Origin: Pseudopyrenochaeta lycopersici
Taxonomy: Eukaryota; Ascomycota; Dothideomycetes; Pleosporales; Pseudopyrenochaetaceae
NCBI GenBank assembly: GCA_003313425.1
Contig: NHZP01000013.1
Location: 496,001 to 560,000, forward strand
Direction: 5' to 3'
Length of the DNA stretch: 64,000 nucleotides
In this document: positions 57,153-64,000 of the stretch, one piece after another
Layout: each line of letters starts with the position of its first letter
Numbering within the stretch: the first letter of the stretch is position 1
Program-made: the position numbers and the translations under genes
The notes under the pieces: generated by a model
The model's input: the letters and a program-made list of their open reading frames with translations, nothing else
Database searches by the model: none
What the model was told of the DNA's origin: nothing

Positions 57153-60100
57153 TCGACCCAATCAAATCTGTACATTCATGGCATTGGTGTTTGGGAAACG
57201 GGGTTGTCGCATCGTTCACGCCAATAGTCGATAATCAAAGCACCTACCGCGATATACCCACAAGAGAGTGGAAGAGGGGTTGAGAGTAATACCAGTACAA
57301 ATAATGACGATGTAGACAGCGTCGCAGGCTAATCTATTCATTTTCTCCGATCTTATCGACGAGCTCCCCGTCATGATTAAATTGGTGCTTGCTTCTCATC
57401 ATACCTTTCGACTTCCACACTCCGTCCAACAAATCTCAATAGCACTTTGGGAATTGAGATTTTTTGGCGATTTTGTTCTTGGGCACATACTTGTCTCACG
57501 AAGTCATGATATACCATTACGGGGGTCTAGCATCCTCATCCGAGCTAGCGGGCTATTTTTCTCTCCTTTTATTCGCTTCTCCGGGGGGTAACTTTTAGAT
57601 TGGACGCTGGATTGTATGCAGTTGGATCCCGCGGCTTGGTGTAGCTGTGTCTACAAAAATTGACTCCTACATTGTCATTAAATTGCCAAAGTCGTATGCT
57701 GCTATGTGACCCTTATCTAAGTCTATGACAACAGTTGCGCGACAGATACGCATCACAACGCATCTCTAGATTCCCTAACGCAATTTGAGTACTCAACGCT
57801 GGAGTTGGGCTGATTTGATGCTGAGCCCACGGTACCTTTATATTGTCACTCATCTTTAGATGTAGTGTTTGGTGTCGTTGATGCTAAGTCCAAAGTAGTT
57901 GCAATGCTTGACTATCACGTTGCATATCGTCAGACATTCGCTCTCGCGAATATACTCTCAGTTTACACTATAACAATGTGCCCCTTCTACTGGGCTTCGT
58001 CGCTATGTGCATGGACGATATTTAGGTTCATACAAGAGTTCAAAGAGGCACGTGATCTTTCATATACACCATAATAACAAGGCCGATCTGACAACCTTTC
58101 TTCAGTACGTGAAATGTATAATCATGGTTACTTCACGAAGTCAGTCAATGAACCGGGTGCCACGGCCGAAACACGCCACGTTTGAAATGCAAACCGACGG
58201 GAGCCATATGATATCTCCGCCAGGCCGAACGTTGTGCGCTGGACATGGCGGGCTCATTGTTTTGGCACACGTGGCCCAGCGTCATACGAGAGACGTATAT
58301 CCACTTGCAGAAATCGAAATCTTGAGTTCATTCGGCTTCATTGGCGCTCTCGGCGAAGCTGCTTTGGTTGAGAAAACGGCTGGTGGTGCCTTGCAGCACC
58401 AAGGAAACCCGTTGAGCGACTAAGTCTTCCGGTCCCGTCTGCAGCCATCCAGAGAACCTTGGACCCCACCACGGCTGCTCCCAGAAATGGCAAAAAGCAC
58501 CAAGACGACGGCAAACGCTTCCGCGACTCGAAATTGTCGAGTTGATGAGGGGCTTGCGGCAGACTTTTCATGGCCTTGCAGAAGTAACACGTTCCAGAAC
58601 GATTGCCAACAATGCTCGTTCGCCTCGCTGCCATTTCCCGTCATCACTGCTCCACTCTTTCACCCACACGCCGCTCGGTCGTTTGCCGATATCGATTAGG
58701 TCTATCTATCGATAAGAGATTGCGCAAGTTTTTCGTCAGCATCAAGTCCGTTTCATTCCATCCGGGCCGCTGCCTCAACACTCAACGAATGTGTGCCATT
58801 CACATCGTAAAGGCACACTTCTCGTTACAAGGTTATTACTTGTCATCGCAATGATCCGGATCTCCACGGCAATAATTATGGTTCCTAAATGCATGTCCGG
58901 GAACCTAGTATTCGACCCATTGACGCCATTTGGAGGCAAAAACAGTCGTCGATGGGTTGAGCAAAGTTTTTCTGGCTACCATGCGACTATCCCTGCCCTA
59001 TGACAGCATTAACTTCAGCACTAAAGATGATAGCTGTAACGAAAACAATTCCTCCCTACTCTTAGTTTCGCCCCGATAGAAGCAATTACCAAACGTCGCC
59101 CCCGCATTCCAACTTTGTTTTGGGGGATTCACTGACTCCGCCGTGGTCCTTCGACCAGCTCTAGGCCACAAGGGATGAAACTGTTGCTATCCCCATTCCC
59201 CCGTAGCAGAAGACCTCAAGGCTGTCTTTCCCGTTGGCTGATCCGAGTAACACGCCGAGAAAAAGTACTCGAAAGGGTGTTGTGATGTTTAATGGCCCAG
59301 CGTGAATAGCGTTGAGCGGACATGAATTTGTTACCGAGGCTCATATTCTGCGGGAACGTTCGTAGCACTTGAATCGACTATTGAAGCGATGCCTTTGATT
59401 CTATGTGAACGCACGGTTATGGTCAAGTTATCGAGAGTGATATCCTCACATTTTTGATGACTGGCTGGTACTGAGCGGCTTGTAGTGATCTAAGGGCTTT
59501 CCTGAAATACAAAGTTGCGAAGTCGTTGAAGTCGAACACGCTAACAGGGTTACTAACAATCTACTTCGGAGTGAGAGATAGTGGCCAAGGCATAGTCTGG
59601 CATTGGAAGCCATCATCTGTGTTTGCCCATTTGCGCCATGACAGGCTATCAGAAGCCAAAACAGCCTTTTGCGGATTAGGGGTGAACCCTTTTGTTATGC
59701 AGTTGGCTAATGAGAGAGTATTGATATAAGACTGTGCTTGACAACATGTTGTGGGGCAACGCGTACATTTGGAGGCTGCCCGATTTGTTGGTTTCGGCAA
59801 CTACGTTGGGGTTCGAGTTATCCAAGCAGCTAGAAACTCCAGCCATTTGACCAACTGCACCATATGCACGTTTTGGAAGCGTGGGATAGAGCCCATCTGG
59901 CCCCCTTATTGGCCAATCAGTCTATTCTGCGTTGAATTTAGTGATTATAGACACTTGGCAAACTTCTATATACCGTTGGAGAGTGATCTGATGAATGACC
60001 TTCGTTGGTAGCTCACCAAAGAGCCCGAGCATGGAGTCAGCAAGGACTTGGGCAATGACAGAACCAACAACAAACACGAACAGCAGAAAAAAAAAATCTG

Positions 60101-62914
60101 ACGAGCCGCTTGAGGACTGCCGCCACACAGGGCTTTGGCCTATATGTCGACCCTGCTCCAGCAGCTCTCGAAAAGCAACCGCGGAACATTGATATATAAG
60201 ATTCTTAGGTTCAAAATGGCATACCTAATTGATCGCAGCTAACAAACCATCTACCATATCCATAATTGTAGGCGCTAAAGGAATTGGGCAAATCTCAATA
60301 GACATAGCGAAAACACTTAGATGTTAGCTGGGGTGTCCGCGGAGTAGATAATTGCAAACTGAGGTAGTCTTGATCGCGCTGAGAATGCGTTCATAGTGGG
60401 TATTGGAATCATGCTGAAATTGAATCGAGCATAAAGCGAGTAACATCTGCACATGCAGTACGTCCGGCCTAATCACGTTTCGGTTCTGTAGTTGACTACA
60501 TGCAAGCTACGGGAAAACAATCAGTGGTTAATTTGATGTGAATTAAAATGGACAGACTTGGTAAGCTTGAATGTTTTTACGTAAAGTATCATCTGTAGTG
60601 AGATACTTCTGTATGGTGGTCGGTAGGTCCCGGCTAGATCACTATGTGTCCTTCCAATATGAAACCTCCACTGAGATTAGGCTTTAGCAACAACTTCAGC
60701 CTCACAGTGTTTAGGGGGGCATGGTTGGGGATTGAGCGGCTGCTGAGGCGAGCAGAAGCTCCGGAAAACCACGGTGAGGACAACGGAAGAAGTGAACAAC
60801 GGTGTCGAGAGTGTCACAGCTATTTCCGCGAGCACGGTCACTTCTTTCTTAATGAGAATTGCTTTCATGACAAAATAGTCTGTCTAAACGCCCTAGTCAG
60901 TCAAAATATCTCTGGAGCTGTGGACTCAAGAATCGGCTTTTCATTCTCCGCTACCATTGAACGACGCTGGGAGCCATGAAGCGTAGAGGCCGAACTGAAA
61001 CCGAAAGAGGCCGCAAGGAAAATGCCAGAAATGAAAATTCTGGAAACTTGCCTTCATTCTCCTTCTCCCCACCCCCCACCCAAGCTAAGTTGGTGGCTGT
61101 TTGGCATTGGGTTACATGGATGCTTTATTGGAATAAACTTCCAGTCGTCATCTATACTGATTGCTTGCAAATCTAGTATATTCATCAAATCTTTAGTAGT
61201 TCCTTGCAATCTTTTTAACACATATTAAGCGTCGATTACAACCTTTCCCAGGTCGTTGCTTAAATGCCTGTGTTTGACGCAAAGCATTGGAAGTCGCATA
61301 GCGATCCTGGCACGCCACATAGAGAAACATTCATACGTAATATTTTATGCTGGTAAAAGGGGGTCCATCTGTTTATTTGTTGATAGGAGATGCCTAGGAA
61401 ATGGTTGCGACGATGATATTGCGGGCATTACTTTTCCTGGGTTATATTGACGCGGGCGTCCATGTGGGCTGACCGCTTTGCCACCAACAACAAGCATAGC
61501 TGCGCTGGTAGGTTAAAAGGCAGAAAGTTTATGCCAGGTCACGTCTCCGTTATAGGCAAAGGAATGCATTGACAGCTCATACCAGCAACCACGGCCAATT
61601 TTCAACGCCAACGTGACCATAGACTTAATTCCATCGTAGGAGTCATACATTGGGCGGAATGTAATCTGAAATAATGAGTTCTACTCATTTCGATGCTTTG
61701 GAGTACCATCTCCTGATATTCAAATTTTGGTTTCCAACATAGTGATATCTGTTTTTGAAGCTTCATTAGAAGAAGTTAAGATTCAGGTCGAATTGATGTA
61801 TCCGAGACGACGGCCAGAAGGGATATATGGTAGACAGATCAGTGGTGTAGGCTAGCATTGCTATGTTCGTCGTTGGAGTGGTCATGACCCACATCTATAT
61901 TTTCCAGTGAAAATAATTAAAAGCTCAATGCTGGATTTGAGCATAATCCCCTTGAATCTTGTCGACTTTACAACTAAAATCCCCTCAAAGTCTAATAGGG
62001 CTGATGATAGAGGAGAAATAACCCAATGTTGACGACGTTGACAAGCGATGCGCAATACAAGCTCTGGCTGACTGCGATGATTCAATTCCGCCGAAAAATA
62101 GTTTTATCAGTGTAGATCACTATAACCTAGAATTTGAAGCAGCACATTACGTCCGTGTTTTGGCAACTCGGGCAAAGGGCCCCCTTCTTTTCGCGTTTTC
62201 AAAGCTTATAACAGCCATTTGCATCCCTATAACTATATCGCGGCAGTTTGAGGCGCAAGGACAGCCCCGATACGATCTCATATGATGGTCCACCGTTTTG
62301 GAAGCAATAGAGCCTCGAGACGGTCATCCAATAGTACCGCTGGCTGTGTGCAGGGTTGAAAGGGGTCGTTCTATCGCCAAAGCCAACAAGCCCACTACCG
62401 CGGCGTCGAATTATCCGCCTCACAGGGGCACTCACGAGTATAACCCGAACAAGGGCCCAGCCGAGCGAAAGACATACACAGCCTACCACTAATTGGATCC
62501 AACGGATGCTCTTGAGTAGTAACGGTAGATGTAGCTACGAAACCCCGACCAGTCAAGTGGGCCTGAGAATCTGCCCTGCTGAAGGCGACACTCATGGTCT
62601 TGTTCAATGAATAAACTTGGCTTCCACGTTGCGGCAATTGACAATGACTAAGCAATCATCAGTTGGAATATCTCAATCGAGATATCGATGTAATGGACTT
62701 GGTCATTTGTCAATTTAGGGTATAAATATTACGCAATATGTGCTCAGTAGAGGCGTATCAAAACTCGTCGAGAGCATGGAAATCATACAAGCCTGCTCAC
62801 GAAAAGCGTGTCTGATAGTTTCTTTCAGGCATTGAAATACCCTCCTTCATCATATTTCCTCAAAAGAACAACACTCTAGACTATCCGTCCTTAGAACGGA
62901 GAAGATATGTGGTA
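57153..62914. other. Gene desert, no gene seen
   Basis: About 5.8 kb. Short frames only, no motif, no splice-supported model, and no repeat or transposon that I recognise. Candidates such as 60644-60979 plus (111 codons) and 62199-62489 minus (96 codons) show nothing known. Confidence 0.5.
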
Positions 62915-64000
62915 TTAAGTCTGCTTCGGCTGCACATTAACATATTCTGGCTGCTCGTGGCCTGCATAGCTCCCCTCAAGCTCACTACTGAATGGTCTAA
63001 CCGTTTCGCTGGTGTGTTTGTACATTCCATTATCACCGCCATGTTGTGCTGGCAGCACATGCCCCGGCTGTGGGCTCATTGACGGGCTGGGCACACTGTA
63101 CACAGGCTGTCCACCGACAGGTGGCGCCTGATTGATTTGCATATTGTTCTGGCCCTGCCACCCCTGTTGCGGAGGAGGGCCGTAAGGTGACTGGGGGTTG
63201 GGTGACATAGAGCCTTGTGTCATGGGTGATTGAGAGCCGGCCCAGCTGTCGTGCTTAGCAACGCCAAATGGGACCAGACCTGGTGCTGCGTTGCTCTGCT
63301 GCATAGGTGGGTAATACTGAGGAGGGGAGTTCGGACCGGGAGGGTAGTTTTGCTGTGGGTATGCGGCTGGCGCTGCTGGGGGAGGTGCGCCAGCTGCTGG
63401 GTGGGATTTGGTCTGTTTGGTCTTCTTACGTCTAATGAAGAAAAAGGCTGCTAGTCCGATCAGAGCGAGTCCAACGATTGGTCCAACAACCGCTCCCGCA
63501 ATCCATGCCTTACTCTCCTTCTTCTCCTCGGGCTGCGGGATTGGGGTCGGCGTTGGAGTCGGGGTAGTGGTCGGTGTGGAAATGGCTGGGGTAGATCGTT
63601 GACTGGGGCTTGATGATCCTATAGGTAATTCATCAGCGGCTGCTCGCATTTAGAAGAATCAGATGCCCGTACTTGATATCTGAGTTGGCGAAGGCTGGAC
63701 GCGGTAGTAGCTCCCTGTCTTGCATTAGAGCGACGACACATGTTGGATTGAAGGAGAACGAACAGTTCAATGAACTAACACCACAATTGACATTGGTTAA
63801 TGGATCTGAGTCACGTTCGTTCTCAAACATGAAGACAGTGTTGCAAATTGTATACGACCGGTCTGAAACCTCGGTAAAAATCGAAGTGCTAGCAGTTGTC
63901 AGCGATACTTGACAACGATTGAAAACTTCAAGATCTTCAAGAGACATACCATGGCCAAGTGACCAGGCTCGACGACAGAGATGATCCAGTTACAGGGTAG
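62915..64000 (-). CDS. Single-pass membrane protein, partial (runs off window)
   Basis: C-terminal part of a gene whose start lies beyond 64000. Proposed exons are 63950-64000 (partial), 63782-63888, 63673-63714 and 62915-63618, with introns of 61, 67 and 54 nt. The extracellular part has cysteines (SYTICNTVF, NVNCGSYYRVQ) and then a Ser/Thr/Pro stalk (TPAISTPTTTPTPTPTPIPQ). One membrane span follows (AWIAGAVVGPIVGLALIGLA), then basic residues (RRKK). The cytoplasmic tail is about 170 residues, rich in Pro, Gln and Gly (YPQQNYPPGPNSPPQYYPPM). The layout recalls fungal stress-sensor or mucin-like surface proteins, but no WSC domain is visible. The last exon is well supported; the upstream short exons are less sure. 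Confidence 0.6.

Noticed and set aside
1..64000. tRNA, rRNA, CRISPR or prokaryotic features
   Set aside because: Scanning by eye for T-loop consensus and clustered repeats found no tRNA or array. A dedicated covariance search would be more sensitive and could still find a tRNA.

Overview
This window looks like nuclear DNA of a filamentous ascomycete (Pezizomycotina; a Dothideomycete is my best guess, from the style of the proteins only). The evidence is many short GT-AG introns of about 46-80 nt with CTAAC/CTGAC-like branch sites, a hybrid histidine kinase, a Zn2Cys6 regulator, a multi-membrane-span chitin synthase and a BYS1/thaumatin-like secreted protein. There are no operons, CRISPR arrays or prokaryotic signals, and I found no tRNA or rRNA gene. 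All exon models were built by reading splice sites and checking that frame is kept across every junction. None has transcript support.

Layout. 1-8.9 kb is gene-poor. It holds one intact gene, a PUS4-type pseudouridine synthase, among decayed relics: a protein kinase on the minus strand, a C2H2 zinc-finger protein on the plus strand, and fainter coding remnants. 8.9-25.6 kb carries a single-pass membrane protein, a small secreted four-cysteine protein, an AN1 zinc-finger (Cuz1-like) protein, a six-exon hybrid histidine kinase, a head-to-head pair of mitochondrial inner-membrane genes (MTFP1-like and ATP synthase subunit k), a Csm1/Pcs1 kinetochore protein and a phenol-hydroxylase-like flavoprotein. 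25.9-35.1 kb carries a chitin synthase, a BTB protein, an Rrn11-like Pol I factor and a RING-H2 protein. 35.1-39.2 kb is a long empty stretch upstream of a Zn2Cys6 regulator. 42.8-50.8 kb carries a BAR protein (Gvp36-like), a gamma-glutamylcyclotransferase-like protein, a TIR-bounded MITE-like element, histidinol phosphatase and an FKBP12. 50.8-64 kb is mostly empty, with a BYS1-like secreted protein standing alone near 56.3-57.2 kb and the C-terminal part of a membrane protein running off the right edge.

How the genes relate. Most are housekeeping or cell-surface functions (RNA modification, Pol I transcription, mitochondria, chromosome segregation, cell wall, endomembrane, histidine biosynthesis) and do not form a pathway cluster. 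The flavoprotein has no polyketide or peptide synthetase beside it, so I do not call a secondary-metabolite cluster. I did not find a convincing new multi-gene system. The most unusual signals are the decayed kinase and C2H2 genes, the frame-preserving 48-nt intron right before the kinase H-box, the MITE-like element and the isolated secreted-protein genes.
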